A DNA stretch of 64,000 nt from Alkalicoccobacillus porphyridii (GCF_007293315.1 NZ_VLXZ01000004.1:248001-312000); one strand, 5' to 3'. Positions 18,661 to 28,837 are shown, counted from the first letter of the stretch. The notes: generated by a model from the sequence alone, not told the origin. A program made the numbers and translations.

Positions 18661-18790
18661 CGCTACAGGAGATTCCCTCGCTTTCCGTGGGCACGGCCTC
18701 AGCCCTTGAAGTGGAAAACCATCACTTCAATGTCTTCAGACTCGTGCTGTTCCACAGGAGTCTCGGGTTCTCCCTACGCTAGATACGATC
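18661..18790 (+). repeat. ~130-bp MITE-like core repeat, copy 2
   Basis: Begins CGCTACAGGAG and contains GGCCTCAGCCCTTGAAGTGG, matching the cores at 12,001, 36,659 and 39,566. The flanking modules found at the other loci are missing or unrecognisable here. It occupies the 627-base gap between the opuC-type operon and a lipoprotein gene. The short plus-strand reading frame across it is not a gene. Confidence 0.65.
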
Positions 18791-18944
18791 AAATCAAGAA
18801 AAGACAAGTAATCCTTCTTCTTAATGCAATACATTGTCCAGTGAAGAAAGCACAAATTCAAGCTAATGGGATAGATAAACAAGATGTCCTTCTAACTATT
18901 CATTCACCACGTTTCATTTAAATACATGACTATATTTCACCATT

Positions 18945-18988
18945 TAAAAAACACCCCAAACGTTAGAATTTTCTAACATTTGGGGTGT
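18945..18988 (-). terminator. Terminator of the 19,078 lipoprotein gene
   Basis: ACACCCCAAA...TTTGGGGTGT long hairpin with an inner GTTAGAA/TTCTAAC stem. A T run follows on the minus strand. Confidence 0.8.
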
Positions 18989-19077
18989 ACTACTGGATTA
19001 TTTGTCTTCTCATATCCATTGATCCATTAAATGTAGTAGATCTAAAAGCTTCTCTTACCCATCCACTTTACTACCAT

Positions 19078-19566
19078 CTATTCAAGGTATTCTATGTTGT
19101 GTTCTTCCATTAAACGTTCTAATTCATTATGGAAATCAGTCATATTTTGATAGTCTAGAAACATTTCATCAGCTTCGACTAATAAATCTTCATCTTCTTG
19201 ATAAAATCCTTCCACTTCTTTTTCGCCCGCTTCCCAGTAGACCTCATTCTCTAAAAGATAAAGTTCATGTAATTCCTGTACTTCAGTTGTTTCAGGCTGA
19301 ATTCCGTGTAAAAATTCATATTGTTCATCTAAATAGGGCTTAAAATCTGAGTGATAAAACTCATAGAATTCTTCATTTGATAAATCTTCTGTTTCTAAAT
19401 AAAAATCTTCCCATGCTGCGGAGACTTCTTCTTCATGTGGAACTATTTGCTCATTCATATAGGTTTCGAGGTCGTCGACAACCGCATTCCCAAACAGACC
19501 ACAACCACTCAATATGAAAGTCAAACCGAGTCCGACTACACCTACACCTGTTTTCCAGCTACTCAT
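19078..19566 (-). CDS. Hypothetical acidic lipoprotein
   Basis: A 162-residue predicted lipoprotein with lipobox LSGC (cysteine at residue 22). The mature region is strongly acidic and helical (many Glu, EDEDLLVEADEMFLDY), a pattern seen in surface lipoproteins of alkaliphilic and halotolerant bacilli. It resembles YkyA-like lipoproteins only in general character; I would not assign the family. It is monocistronic, with a strong terminator downstream and AGGAGAT before the ATG. Confidence 0.7.
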   Translation of the reverse strand: MSSWKTGVGVVGLGLTFILSGCGLFGNAVVDDLETYMNEQIVPHEEEVSAAWEDFYLETEDLSNEEFYEFYHSDFKPYLDEQYEFLHGIQPETTEVQELHELYLLENEVYWEAGEKEVEGFYQEDEDLLVEADEMFLDYQNMTDFHNELERLMEEHNIEYLE

Positions 19567-19664
19567 TCTTATATCTCCTATTCTATGAATAATCTACGAT
19601 ACAAATTCTACCATGAGTAGACATTTATATGCAAAGATTGATCAAAGAAGACGTACATTCATTA

Positions 19665-20735
19665 CTATATACTGAATTCTTCAGGTGAAAAGACATGGAC
19701 CTGTTTGGGCTTACTGTAGACAACTTCACCAATGGTAAGGTTCAGGTCTGTAAATTCATTCTTAGGCAGCTCGATTTCCATTGTTTCCTGATTGTCTAAA
19801 TTGGTTGCCTCGAGGAAAACAATGGGACCTACAGGCTGAATATGAGTAATTTTAATAGGAAAGGCTCCTTCTCCACTCACACGATGAAGCTCCATTTGAT
19901 GGGGACGTATATAGCCGACGACATCTGAATCCTCCAGATGCCCCCCACCAGCAGCTCTGAGTGAGATGGTCCCTGTATTTAAATTACCTGCCTTTAAACG
20001 ACCTTTAAACAGGTTCACATTTCCTAAGAAGTCAAATACAAACGGACTGTTAGGATGCTCATAGACCTCATCAGGGGTACCCACTTGCTCAATTCGCCCA
20101 TGGTTCATGACAACAATTCTATCTGCCACATCCATTGCCTCTTCCTGGTCATGTGTAACAAAAATACTGGTGACATTAAATTGGTTATGCAAATTACGTA
20201 ACCATCGACGTAGCTCTTTTCGTACCTTAGCATCTAAGGCTCCAAATGGTTCATCTAGTAGCAGTACCTCTGGTTGCACTGCAAGTGCTCTGGCTAAGGC
20301 GACTCGCTGTCTCTGGCCACCAGAAAGCTGTGAAGGGTAGCGTTTCTGCAGCCCATCCAGCTTTACTAGGTTAAGTAGTTCATCCACTTTATTTTTAATT
20401 TCTTGTTTTGATGGGCGTTTGCTTCTTGGACGTACACGCAGTCCATACGAGATATTATCGGCTACTGTCATATGCGAAAATAGAGCATAGTGTTGGAATA
20501 CAAACCCTACCTGTCTTGAGATCGCATTAACATTGGTCATATCTTTTCCATTAAAAACAATCGAGCCCTCACTTGCTGCTTCCAGCCCAGCTATGATTCG
20601 AAGCAAGGATGTTTTGCCTGAGCCCGATGGTCCGAGTAATGCAATTAGCTCTCCCTTTTGAATGGACAATTGTATTTGTTCTAATGCTTTAAATGACCCG
20701 AAGTACTTTGAAACTTGATTAATTTCTATCGACAT
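19665..20735 (-). CDS. cysA: Sulfate/thiosulfate ABC transporter ATP-binding protein
   Basis: A 356-residue CysA-type ATPase. Walker [10 protein letters not shown] is near residue 36, signature LSGGQRQR, Walker [13 protein letters not shown]. The C-terminal part has [10 protein letters not shown] and a TOBE-like regulatory region. It is the last gene of the four-gene operon (binding protein, two permeases, ATPase). It powers import of sulfate or thiosulfate for cysteine synthesis. AAGGAGGATG precedes the ATG. Confidence 0.94.
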   Translation of the reverse strand: MSIEINQVSKYFGSFKALEQIQLSIQKGELIALLGPSGSGKTSLLRIIAGLEAASEGSIVFNGKDMTNVNAISRQVGFVFQHYALFSHMTVADNISYGLRVRPRSKRPSKQEIKNKVDELLNLVKLDGLQKRYPSQLSGGQRQRVALARALAVQPEVLLLDEPFGALDAKVRKELRRWLRNLHNQFNVTSIFVTHDQEEAMDVADRIVVMNHGRIEQVGTPDEVYEHPNSPFVFDFLGNVNLFKGRLKAGNLNTGTISLRAAGGGHLEDSDVVGYIRPHQMELHRVSGEGAFPIKITHIQPVGPIVFLEATNLDNQETMEIELPKNEFTDLNLTIGEVVYSKPKQVHVFSPEEFSI

Positions 20736-20747
20736 CTTGCATCCTCC

Positions 20748-21602
20748 TTATAGCTCTGGACTTTTTCGCTCTACAATATTCTTAATGACTAGTGTGATAA
20801 TCGCCAAAATGGACATGAGCGAAGCCACCGCGAATGCAGCTGTGAACATATATTCGTTATACAAAATTTCCACATGTAATGGCATGGTATTTGTTAAACC
20901 ACGTATCTTTCCGGAAACAACGGATACAGCTCCAAATTCCCCTATTACACGAGCATTACAAAGGATAACTCCATACAGTAGTCCCCATTTTATATTTGGA
21001 AGTGTGACATGCCAGAAGGTTCGAAGCCCATTCGCACCTAATGAAAGGGAGGCCTCTTCTTCAGATGTTCCTTGTGCTTGCATTAAAGGAATAAGCTGAC
21101 GTGCCACAAAAGGAACGGTCACAAACATTGTCGCAAGCACGATACCAGGAACAGCAAAGATAATTTGAATATTATTTGCAAGTAACCATTCCCCAAGTAG
21201 GCCATGAACCCCAAATAACAGGACAAATACAAGCCCTGCAATAACTGGAGAAACCGCAAAGGGGAGATCAATTAATGTGATGAGAAAGCTTCTACCTTTA
21301 AACTGAAATTTTGATAATGCCCAAGCAGCCATTACGCCGAAAATCGTATTCAGCGGAACAACAATCGCCACAGTGAGTAGGGTTAATCGTATGGCAGATA
21401 AAGCGGCTGGTTCTGTAATGGATTCTATATACACTGTCCATCCCCCAGCAAATGCTCGCACAAAAATGGCTGTTAGCGGAAGAATTAAGACAAGGGCTAA
21501 AAACAAAAAGGATAAACTAAGTAAAATCCATTTCACCCAAGTCTTCTTTTTTTGCTGATTATGTAGAGGCAATGGTTTAGATGTTTCCATTTCTATACTC
21601 AT
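20748..21602 (-). CDS. cysW: Sulfate ABC transporter permease subunit CysW
   Basis: A 284-residue permease with six or so membrane helices and the coupling motif EEEASLSLGANGLRTFWHVTLPNI. GEFGAVSVVSGKIRGLTNTMPL is the segment shared by CysW proteins. A basic cytoplasmic N terminus precedes the first helix. It partners with CysT in the cytoplasmic membrane. The gene ends 12 bases before cysA, in tight operon spacing. Confidence 0.94.
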   Translation of the reverse strand: MSIEMETSKPLPLHNQQKKKTWVKWILLSLSFLFLALVLILPLTAIFVRAFAGGWTVYIESITEPAALSAIRLTLLTVAIVVPLNTIFGVMAAWALSKFQFKGRSFLITLIDLPFAVSPVIAGLVFVLLFGVHGLLGEWLLANNIQIIFAVPGIVLATMFVTVPFVARQLIPLMQAQGTSEEEASLSLGANGLRTFWHVTLPNIKWGLLYGVILCNARVIGEFGAVSVVSGKIRGLTNTMPLHVEILYNEYMFTAAFAVASLMSILAIITLVIKNIVERKSPEL

Positions 21603-21621
21603 AGGTTACTGATCTCCTCCT

Positions 21622-22455
21622 TTACGTATGACGTCTTGATGCCCACCATTGAATTAAATTCATAACAAATAACAGGAAAAATGAAAATAGCAGCATAACA
21701 GCAGCAATTGCCGTTGCTCCTTCATAATTAAATTGCTCTAGCTGATTCATAATAAGAAGTGGAGTAATCTCCGTTTTCATTGGCATATTACCAGATATAA
21801 ATACAACAGAACCGTACTCTCCTAATGCTCTAGCAAAAGCAAGAGAGACTCCAGATAAAAGGGCTGGGACTAGCACAGGTAAAATAACCTTTGTAAAGGT
21901 GTGAAACCCACTGGCACCAAGACTGGAAGAGGCTTCCTCCATTTCTTTATTTAAATCCCTTAAAACGGGCTCCACCATTCTAACAACAAATGGTAATCCA
22001 ATAAAAATAAGTGCTGTCATAACCCCTAAAGGAGTAAAAGCAACCCTGATCCCAAGCAATGCTAGGTATTGTCCGACCCAACCATCCGTCGAATAAATTG
22101 TAGTTAAAGCAATACCAGCTACAGCCGTTGGAAGAGCAAAAGGTAAATCTATAAGACCATCAATCACTCTTTTACCAGGAAATTGATATCGTACGAGTAC
22201 CCAAGACAGGATTAATCCGAATACTCCGTTAATTAGAGCTGCTGCAAGAGCAGCTCCAATACTTAATTGATACGATGCCACAACTCGTGGTGATGTTACG
22301 GTTTGCCAAAAATCCGAAAAACTCATGGTTGATGTATTAAGGAAGATCATTGACAAGGGTAGTAAGACAATGAGACCTAAGTACATCATAGTCATTCCTA
22401 AAGTAATAGAGAATCCAGGAATAACACTTTCTTCTTTTATGCGCCATGTTCTCAT
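21622..22455 (-). CDS. cysT: Sulfate ABC transporter permease subunit CysT
   Basis: A 277-residue permease with LPFALPTAVAGIAL, the coupling loop EMEEASSSLGASGFHTFTKVILPVLVPAL, and ARALGEYGSVVFISGNMPMKTEI, the typical CysT segment. It forms the channel with CysW. GGAGG lies well placed before the ATG. It is 19 bases from the upstream binding-protein gene's stop. Confidence 0.94.
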   Translation of the reverse strand: MRTWRIKEESVIPGFSITLGMTMMYLGLIVLLPLSMIFLNTSTMSFSDFWQTVTSPRVVASYQLSIGAALAAALINGVFGLILSWVLVRYQFPGKRVIDGLIDLPFALPTAVAGIALTTIYSTDGWVGQYLALLGIRVAFTPLGVMTALIFIGLPFVVRMVEPVLRDLNKEMEEASSSLGASGFHTFTKVILPVLVPALLSGVSLAFARALGEYGSVVFISGNMPMKTEITPLLIMNQLEQFNYEGATAIAAVMLLFSFFLLFVMNLIQWWASRRHT

Positions 22456-22474
22456 ATGTTCCTCCTACCAGCTC

Positions 22475-23512
22475 TTACTGTTGATAAATTTGATCAAAAA
22501 TTCCTCCGTCACTAAAGTGCTTCTCTTGGGCTTGCTGCCAGCCTCCAAACACTTCGTCTATCGTAAACAAATTAATATCAGGGAAATACTCTCCATACTC
22601 TTCCAAGATCTCTTCATTACGCGGGCGGTAATAATGCTGCGCCGCTAGCTCCTGGCCTTCATCCGTATATAAATATTCCAAATACGCTTCAGCCACCTCT
22701 CTTGTACCTTTGCGATCCACATTTTCATCGACAACCGAGACAGGTGGTTCAGTTAAGATGCTAATTGAAGGAGCAACGATATCAAATTGATCCTCCCCTA
22801 ATTCTTCAGTAGACAAAATAGCTTCATTCTCCCAAGCGAGCAACACATCACCTATCCCTCGTTCAACAAAGGAGGTAGTCGCTCCTCTAGCTCCTGAATC
22901 TAAAACAGATACATTTTGATATAAATCGCCAATGTACGATTCAGCTGCTTCTTCTGTTCCATACTCTTCAAGTGCCCATGCCCATCCAGCTAGGTAATTC
23001 CATCTAGCCCCTCCTGATGTTTTGGGGTTTGGAGTAACAACTTCAACATCATCACGAATCAGATCATCCCAGTCGTTTATATTCTTTGGATTTCCTTCTC
23101 GCACCAAAAATGTAATGGTTGATGTATAAGGTGTTGAATTATCAGGTAAACGCTCCTGCCAATCTTCTGGAATTAAATCCCGACTTTCATGAAGAACATC
23201 AATATCATACGCTAACGCCAATGTAACGACGTCCGCTTCCAATCCATCAATTACGGATCTCGCTTGACTGCCTGAGCCTCCATGTGATTGATTAAACGTT
23301 ACCGTTTGACCCGTTTCTTCTTGCCAATACTCAGCAAATGCCTTATTAAAATCATCATATAATTCTCGAGTTGGGTCATAGGAAACATTTAATATTTCTA
23401 CAGCTTCTCCATTTTGACCTGTCTCTTCGGACCCACAAGCTGCTAGAGCTCCTATTGCAGCAGTGATGATACTAACAGTCAGCCACTTCTTTTTACTTTT
23501 CGCGTTTGTCAT
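22475..23512 (-). CDS. Sulfate-binding lipoprotein of the ABC importer
   Basis: A 345-residue periplasmic-type binding protein of the Sbp/CysP family, lipid-anchored (lipobox LAAC). Family marks are the early [59 protein letters not shown] and ENEA. First gene of the sulfate operon. The ATG at 23512 is preferred because GGGGGAG lies 5 bases upstream; a longer start adds six residues. A CymR/CysL-type site was not recognised, so the control is not visible. Confidence 0.93.
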   Translation of the reverse strand: MTNAKSKKKWLTVSIITAAIGALAACGSEETGQNGEAVEILNVSYDPTRELYDDFNKAFAEYWQEETGQTVTFNQSHGGSGSQARSVIDGLEADVVTLALAYDIDVLHESRDLIPEDWQERLPDNSTPYTSTITFLVREGNPKNINDWDDLIRDDVEVVTPNPKTSGGARWNYLAGWAWALEEYGTEEAAESYIGDLYQNVSVLDSGARGATTSFVERGIGDVLLAWENEAILSTEELGEDQFDIVAPSISILTEPPVSVVDENVDRKGTREVAEAYLEYLYTDEGQELAAQHYYRPRNEEILEEYGEYFPDINLFTIDEVFGGWQQAQEKHFSDGGIFDQIYQQ

Positions 23513-23577
23513 GTACTCTCCCCCATCCATTTTCCAATACTTAATTAATCATATTGATTTACTTTGTTTTAAATCCA

Positions 23578-23620
23578 AAAGAAAAGACCTCTACTAAGGA
23601 TAATTCCAATAGTAAAGGCC
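23578..23620 (-). terminator. Terminator of the ECF thiamine-transport operon
   Basis: On the minus strand an imperfect hairpin (GGCCTTTACTATTGGA / TCCTTAGTAGAGGTC) is followed by TTTTCTTTT. It separates this operon from the sulfate operon. Confidence 0.65.
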
Positions 23621-23732
23621 TTCGGGTGTCCGATCAGCTTTTGTATATGAAGATATACATTATATTATTCTACCTTTTCCGATGTGTCAAGTTGATTTTA
23701 ATTGATTTTGGTCCATATCTCCTAAGCAATAT

Positions 23733-24536
23733 TTAATTAACGTATCGTACATCAGTATAAGTAAACATCGGCCATACTAGTGCAAGTGCATATCCAATAA
23801 ATGGAGTTGCCGTAAAGATTACTAAGAATAGAACATCATAGCTTGAAAAACGTGTGTCGTAATAATAGGTCCGTTCTTTTCCCCTCATAAAACGTTTAGC
23901 TTCCATAGCAACAGCTATACGCTGTGCTCTTCGAATACTTTGCGCTAAAAGCGGGATAGAAAAGAAGGAAATCTTTTTGTAAATCGCTTTTATTCCTTTG
24001 TCTGGAACTGCTCGCCTAATATGTAAGGCATGTCGAAGCGTTTGAAATTCCTCTACCATGATCGGAATCATTCGGATGGAAGCAAGAAAACTATAAGCGT
24101 ACTTGGAGGGCACTTTAAGCTGTTGCATGAGTGAGTAAAACAGCATTACAGGTTTAGTTGTTAAGGCAAAAATCATCCCAAGTATCGCAAAGGCTAACGC
24201 CCTTAAACCTAAATGAACCCCCCTAAAAAAACTCTCCTCTGTCACGTGAAAAATCCCCCATTTAAACCATGTTGTATCCCCACGACCAAAAAAAGTCATG
24301 GATACCTGTGACGATATAAACACGAGGATAAATGGTGAAGTAAAAATCAATACGTATTTGAGCGGATGGCCAGAGTAAGTGAAAAGAATGAACCCATACA
24401 TGAGAACAAGGAAAAAAAGGTGAGTTGGATTATGGACAAAAATCACGTACGCAAATAATAAGATAAACAATAGTAATTTTACACTTGGGTTGACTCGAGC
24501 AATCCATGTTTGTTTTACATCATATAAAGCTTGCAT
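23733..24536 (-). CDS. ECF transporter transmembrane (T) component, YkoC type
   Basis: A 267-residue EcfT protein. Helices cluster at about 25-75 and 110-150. The cytoplasmic coupling helices carry ASIRMIPIMVEEF and AQSIRRAQRIAVAMEAKRF, the Ala-Arg-rich signature that docks on the ATPase. Third gene of a ykoEDC-like thiamine-precursor (hydroxymethylpyrimidine) uptake operon behind a TPP riboswitch. Its ATG overlaps the ATPase stop (TAATG). No ykoF-like gene follows. Confidence 0.92.
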   Translation of the reverse strand: MQALYDVKQTWIARVNPSVKLLLFILLFAYVIFVHNPTHLFFLVLMYGFILFTYSGHPLKYVLIFTSPFILVFISSQVSMTFFGRGDTTWFKWGIFHVTEESFFRGVHLGLRALAFAILGMIFALTTKPVMLFYSLMQQLKVPSKYAYSFLASIRMIPIMVEEFQTLRHALHIRRAVPDKGIKAIYKKISFFSIPLLAQSIRRAQRIAVAMEAKRFMRGKERTYYYDTRFSSYDVLFLVIFTATPFIGYALALVWPMFTYTDVRYVN

Positions 24537-25993
24537 TATGGAACCACCCTCACTTTGTCATCCACCCGTTTATCCTCATTTAATCTTCCGGCTTGGACAG
24601 TCCATATTCGATTGGCAAAGTGCTTTAAAATATCCATGTCATGTGTCACCATGACTACGGCAACCCCACGCTTTTTGCATGCTTCAATCATCTCTAATAA
24701 GGCAAAGGTATTTTTGGCATCCTGTCCAAATGTCGGTTCATCAAGGAGTAAAACCTTCTGGTCCTTTACGATAGCAGTAGCTACGCTTAATCTTCTCTTT
24801 TGTCCGACTGAGAGTTGATACGGGTGTTGTGTCGTATAATCTGCTAAAGCAAATGCCTCCAAACACGCTTCCACCAAAGCTTGGCTTTCACTTCCTCCTA
24901 CGCCATCTTGAGTTAGCGTGAAGGCTACCTCATCCCACACATTATTTGTAATGAATTGGTGCTCAGGATTCTGAAAAACAAAGCCAATGTCTTGACTAAC
25001 CCTATCCTTCTTTTTTACCTGGACATCATTTAGTAAATAGTAACCACTTGAAGGCAATACATTCATTAAACCTAATAAAAATGTACTTTTTCCCGCCCCA
25101 TTTTCCCCAGTGATGCATATCCAGTCACCTGGATAAATCGCAGCGCTCTCTATGCTTGTGACTACTTTCTTACCACGCTTCACATGATAATCTTCAAGTT
25201 GAATTATCGGCTTGTCCTTTTCTTGATGCTTGTGCTTATGCCATACGCGGGCGGTAGCATACTCTTCCCAAACACCCGGATACCATATTCCATAATCCTT
25301 TATTTGGTCTTTCTGTTGCGCAAACACCTCGTGTACTGGTCCATCGGCTGCAATCTGACCATCCGCATTAAATACAATCACACGATCAACAAAGTCGAGA
25401 ACGTGATCAATTTTATGTTCTACGATTACGACCGTTTTATCTGCCCCAACCTCTTGAATTGTGTTCCATATCTCTTTTGTACCCTCAGGATCAAGCAAGG
25501 CAGTTGGTTCATCAAATACGAGCATAGATGGCTGGAGAGCAAGAACGGATGCAATCGCCAATCGTTGTTTCATTCCTTGGGAAAGCTGATTAATAGGTAT
25601 GTGATGATTGTTAAAAACAAGACCCACTTCTTCTAAATAAGTACGAATTAAAGCATCCATCTGATCCCGTTTAATACCTAGGTTCTCTAGAACAAAGGCA
25701 ATCTCTTCATCAACATAAGGCATACAGAATTGAGTATCAGGATCCTGAAAGACATATCCCCATGATTCTGGTGTAACACATTCGCTATATTTTAATGGTA
25801 GCTGAATCGCTTTAGGAATCAGACCAGTTAATACTTGAAGAAGTGTTGATTTACCGCTCCCACTTGGACCGAGAATCAGTACTTTTTCTCCTTCATAAAT
25901 AGAGAGGGACAAATCCTTATATAACAGTTCTCCGCTCCCAGGAAATGTTAGTCGTAAGTCTTTGACAGCAGCCATTGGTTTCATTTTATCCAT
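24536..25993 (-). CDS. ECF transporter duplicated ATPase, YkoD type
   Basis: A 485-residue protein with two complete ABC modules in one chain. Walker A GPSGSGKST is near residue 42 and GENGAGKST near residue 297. Signatures are LSQGMKQR and LSVGQKRR; Walker B is MLVFDEPTALLD and VLLLDEPTFGQD. This fused arrangement is typical of YkoD. It energises the thiamine-precursor importer. Either the ATG at 25993 or the one three codons in could be used; the binding site AGGATGG fits the second better. Confidence 0.93.
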   Translation of the reverse strand: MDKMKPMAAVKDLRLTFPGSGELLYKDLSLSIYEGEKVLILGPSGSGKSTLLQVLTGLIPKAIQLPLKYSECVTPESWGYVFQDPDTQFCMPYVDEEIAFVLENLGIKRDQMDALIRTYLEEVGLVFNNHHIPINQLSQGMKQRLAIASVLALQPSMLVFDEPTALLDPEGTKEIWNTIQEVGADKTVVIVEHKIDHVLDFVDRVIVFNADGQIAADGPVHEVFAQQKDQIKDYGIWYPGVWEEYATARVWHKHKHQEKDKPIIQLEDYHVKRGKKVVTSIESAAIYPGDWICITGENGAGKSTFLLGLMNVLPSSGYYLLNDVQVKKKDRVSQDIGFVFQNPEHQFITNNVWDEVAFTLTQDGVGGSESQALVEACLEAFALADYTTQHPYQLSVGQKRRLSVATAIVKDQKVLLLDEPTFGQDAKNTFALLEMIEACKKRGVAVVMVTHDMDILKHFANRIWTVQAGRLNEDKRVDDKVRVVP

Positions 25994-25998
25994 CCTAA

Positions 25999-26577
25999 TT
26001 ACTTCTCTAGTGTCTCTAAGTCTGATTTTGAAGTCGGTCGTAGGAGGTCTGTGACACCCGTCTTCTCAAGTGCTTTAACCAAATAAAAGGCTAAGACTCC
26101 AGCTATAACAATGCCACTAATCGTTCTAAATGAAAGCACCAAGATTAAATTCCAATTTACAAGGTCAAATAAGTATCCTCTGTTCCAATCCATGATAAAG
26201 GACCCTCCTGCTGATGCAGCCCCCGCTAAAGACGTAGTAAGTAAAGAAAAGCTTCTGTAGAAAAATAAAGCAAATACTAGCTCTGCTCCAAGCCCTTGCA
26301 TAAACCCATACACAAGTACTTCTAAGCCATATTGTGAGCCAACAATAAATTCTCCTGACGCGGCAGCTGTTTCTGCAAGTAAGGCAACTCCAGGCTTACG
26401 AATAATAAGAAAGGCAACGGTTGCTGCAATGAACCACATCCCATACATCAGCTCATTCACCTGGAGTGGAAAGAGCTTTAAACTGTCATTTACTGGCCCC
26501 CACAATCTGTACACAATTGCAAATACCACAGCAATAATGACGGTCACCAATACATCTGTTAACGTTAACCTTTTCAT
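25999..26577 (-). CDS. ECF transporter substrate-binding (S) component, YkoE type
   Basis: A 192-residue membrane protein with five or six helices, of the YkoE S-component family, which captures hydroxymethylpyrimidine or a related thiamine precursor. LTDVLVTVIIAVVFAIVYRLWGP and GFMQGLGAELVFALFFYR match the family style. First gene of the operon. The ATG at 26577 (MKRLTLTD) has AAGGGATG upstream; an earlier start would run back into the terminator hairpin. Expression should be switched off when thiamine pyrophosphate is abundant, through the leader. Confidence 0.92.
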   Translation of the reverse strand: MKRLTLTDVLVTVIIAVVFAIVYRLWGPVNDSLKLFPLQVNELMYGMWFIAATVAFLIIRKPGVALLAETAAASGEFIVGSQYGLEVLVYGFMQGLGAELVFALFFYRSFSLLTTSLAGAASAGGSFIMDWNRGYLFDLVNWNLILVLSFRTISGIVIAGVLAFYLVKALEKTGVTDLLRPTSKSDLETLEK

Positions 26578-26606
26578 ACAATCATCCCTTCTTGTTCCAC
26601 AAGCAG

Positions 26607-26637
26607 CAAAAAAAGAAGCCACCCCTATGGAGTGGCT
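26607..26637 (-). terminator. Riboswitch-controlled terminator
   Basis: AGCCACTCC-ATA-GGGGTGGCT hairpin followed by TCTTTTTTT on the minus strand, between the TPP aptamer and the YkoE start. It acts as the expression platform. Confidence 0.85.
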
Positions 26638-26698
26638 CCTTCACATATGTAAATAACTGCTCAAGTAAAATGAGCAGAACAACAGTCTGAAGAATCAA

Positions 26699-26781
26699 CT
26701 CCACTTTCCTACGCTAGTATTATCTAGATCAGGTCAAGGGTTAAGGCATAGGCCTCTCTCAGCAAATCGCGCCCCTAGTGG
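26699..26781 (-). promoter_or_regulatory. TPP riboswitch (THI element)
   Basis: The minus strand shows the conserved aptamer: CCACTAGGGG, GCTGAGAGA, CCCTTGACCTGATCTAGATA, then AATACTAGCGTAGGAAAGTGG. A hairpin TGAGCAG/CTGCTCA (about 26,658-26,677) and the intrinsic terminator follow, so TPP binding should stop transcription of the ECF operon. Confidence 0.95.
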
Positions 26782-26847
26782 AAATTATCAAATTTATTTT
26801 ATACATATCATTGAAACATAACTCTTCCCTATTAACAATAAATATTT

Positions 26848-27642
26848 TTATTTGTTTGTATGGGATTCTAAGATTGAAGCCACTTCTGTTAAACTCTCCA
26901 CTTCAAAAGTAGGAACAACATCTGTTGCAGTTTGATTATGACGGTTTACCCAAATTGATGCTATTCCTGCACGTTCGGCTCCTAAAATATCTGTCATGAG
27001 GTTATCACCAACCATCATCACTTCATCCTTGTCAAGCTCCATTAATGAAAGAGCATGCTCGAATATCCCTTTATCTGGTTTGCCTTTCCCGTATGCTCCT
27101 GATATAACAATATGATCAAAATAAGGAACAAGCTCAGGTGTCAGTTCAAGCTTAATATTCTGTAAATCTGGAGAACCATTGGTTATCAGTAATAGCTGAT
27201 ATTCATCTCTTAATTGATCAAGAACCGCAAACGTTTCTTCATACACAAATGGATGCTTACGACGTTCTAATGGAAAGCGCTCTGACAATTCCTTGGCTAA
27301 ATGCTCATCATCAATTCCAATCTGCTTTAATCCTAAATCCCATGAAGAAAAACGATAGCCTGGAGCCAGTTCCTTCAGCTTCTGGAAGCTCTGCTCATGG
27401 TCCTGAAAATTAGCCCATAGCCCTTCAAACGGATTAATACCAATCAACTGTGTGAACTCATAGGTTTCGAAAGAAGCGTATAACCGTTTCGCTTCAGACC
27501 TGACTGATTCTTCAAGCTCTTTCACATCGATACGACGATCCTGTTCCTTTGCATATTCGCATGTAGCCTTAAAAGCTTGCTCTACACTTTTTCGGTCCCA
27601 TAAGAGCGTGTCGTCTAAGTCAAAAAAAACGGCTTTAATCAT
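26848..27642 (-). CDS. HAD-superfamily noncanonical nucleotidase (YjjG family)
   Basis: A 264-residue haloacid dehalogenase-like hydrolase, subfamily IA. Catalytic motif I is DLDDTLLWD at residues 8-16, motif II LLITNGSPDLQ, the lysine region GKGKPDKGIFEHAL, and motif IV MVGDNLMTDILGAERAG. The YjjG group dephosphorylates noncanonical pyrimidine nucleotides; other small phosphate esters are possible. Cytoplasmic. GAAAGGGAAG precedes the ATG. It is followed on the same strand by the TPP leader region. Confidence 0.88.
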   Translation of the reverse strand: MIKAVFFDLDDTLLWDRKSVEQAFKATCEYAKEQDRRIDVKELEESVRSEAKRLYASFETYEFTQLIGINPFEGLWANFQDHEQSFQKLKELAPGYRFSSWDLGLKQIGIDDEHLAKELSERFPLERRKHPFVYEETFAVLDQLRDEYQLLLITNGSPDLQNIKLELTPELVPYFDHIVISGAYGKGKPDKGIFEHALSLMELDKDEVMMVGDNLMTDILGAERAGIASIWVNRHNQTATDVVPTFEVESLTEVASILESHTNK

Positions 27643-27681
27643 TGATACTTCCCTTTCTATATTCCATTTTAAATAAGCTCT

Positions 27682-28755
27682 TTACTTTACTTCATATGTC
27701 CAATGAAGTGGATCTTCTATTCTACCTTTTTGAATACCTGTTAACGTTTCATATAGTTTCCTAGAAAGCGAACCAGTTTCACGTTGGTTAATCAACGTTT
27801 TCTCGCCTTTCCAGCTTAATTCACCTATTGGAGAAATCACGGCTGCTGTACCCGTTCCAAATGCTTCTTCCAAGCGCCCTTCTCGTACAGCGTTTAAGAT
27901 TTCATCAATTGAAATCCGACGCTCAGTTACTTGCTCTCCCCAGCTTTTTAGCAGCTCGATAATAGACTTGCGGGTTATCCCCTCTAAAATACTTCCACTT
28001 AACGAAGGCGTGATGATCTCTCCATCAATTTTAAAGAAGACATTCATACTACCTACTTCTTCTACGTATTTCTTCTCCGAACTATCAAGCCAAAGGACCT
28101 GGGCTTGTCCATGTGCAGTAGCCTTATCCTGAGCCTTGTACGCAGCAGAATAATTTCCAGCTGTTTTAGCCATGCCCGTTCCACCGAGAGCTGCCCTTGT
28201 ATATTCATCTTCTACGTATATTCCGACTGGTGCAATGCCTTCTTTATAATAAGACCCTACAGGTGACAATATAATCATAAACTTATAAGTTGTCGAAGGA
28301 GCTACACTTAAATTAGGCTCCGTTGCGATAATAAAAGGGCGAATGTATAAGGACGTACCTTCATAGGTAGGAATCCAATCCTTATCTAATTTAAGTAATT
28401 CAGATAAATATTCTAAAACCATTTTTTCATCAATGTCTGGAATACTAAGACGATCACTTGAGCGGTTTAATCGCTTGAAATTCTCGTCTGGTCTAAATAA
28501 TAAAATACGATCGTCGTCCGTCCGATAAGCCTTCAAGCCTTCAAAAACCGTTTGTCCATAATGATAAATCATAGCTGCTGGATCAAGTGTTAACGGCTGA
28601 TAAGGAATGATTCGTGGGCTATGCCAGCCATTCTCTGAAGAATAATCCATAATAAACATATGATCTGTAAATGTTTTACCAAATTGAAGTGTCTCTGGAT
28701 CAGGCTTTGTTTTATGATGAGTTGCTGTCATAACTTCTAATGCTTGATGTGCCAT
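27682..28755 (-). CDS. ilvE: Branched-chain amino acid aminotransferase
   Basis: A 357-residue fold-type IV PLP enzyme. Motifs: HYGQTVFEGLKAYR, RPDENFKRLNRSSDRL, YIRPFIIATEPNL, the lysine region GTGMAKTAGNYSAAYKAQ with the following LWLDSSEKKYVEEVGSMNVFF, and ILEGITRKSIIEL. It catalyses the last step of leucine, isoleucine and valine synthesis and the first of their breakdown. The length matches the long bacillar/eukaryote-like BCAT branch. No T-box is present in the 82-base gap upstream. Confidence 0.95.
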   Translation of the reverse strand: MAHQALEVMTATHHKTKPDPETLQFGKTFTDHMFIMDYSSENGWHSPRIIPYQPLTLDPAAMIYHYGQTVFEGLKAYRTDDDRILLFRPDENFKRLNRSSDRLSIPDIDEKMVLEYLSELLKLDKDWIPTYEGTSLYIRPFIIATEPNLSVAPSTTYKFMIILSPVGSYYKEGIAPVGIYVEDEYTRAALGGTGMAKTAGNYSAAYKAQDKATAHGQAQVLWLDSSEKKYVEEVGSMNVFFKIDGEIITPSLSGSILEGITRKSIIELLKSWGEQVTERRISIDEILNAVREGRLEEAFGTGTAAVISPIGELSWKGEKTLINQRETGSLSRKLYETLTGIQKGRIEDPLHWTYEVK

Positions 28756-28837
28756 ATTGGAAAACTCCCTTTTTTTACGCGTTACTTATAATGGAACGAA
28801 ATTATTATAACATATGAGATTTTTTTTGTAATAGGGC

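Noticed and set aside
18580-18921. 113-residue plus-strand reading frame
   Set aside because: It runs straight through the 130-bp repeat core and has no ribosome binding site or family pattern.
23531-23732. S-box or other riboswitch before the sulfate operon
   Set aside because: The only structured element there is the terminator of the preceding ECF operon; no S-box core motifs are seen.
28756-28837. T-box leader before ilvE
   Set aside because: The gap is only 82 bases and lacks the T-box sequence and terminator.
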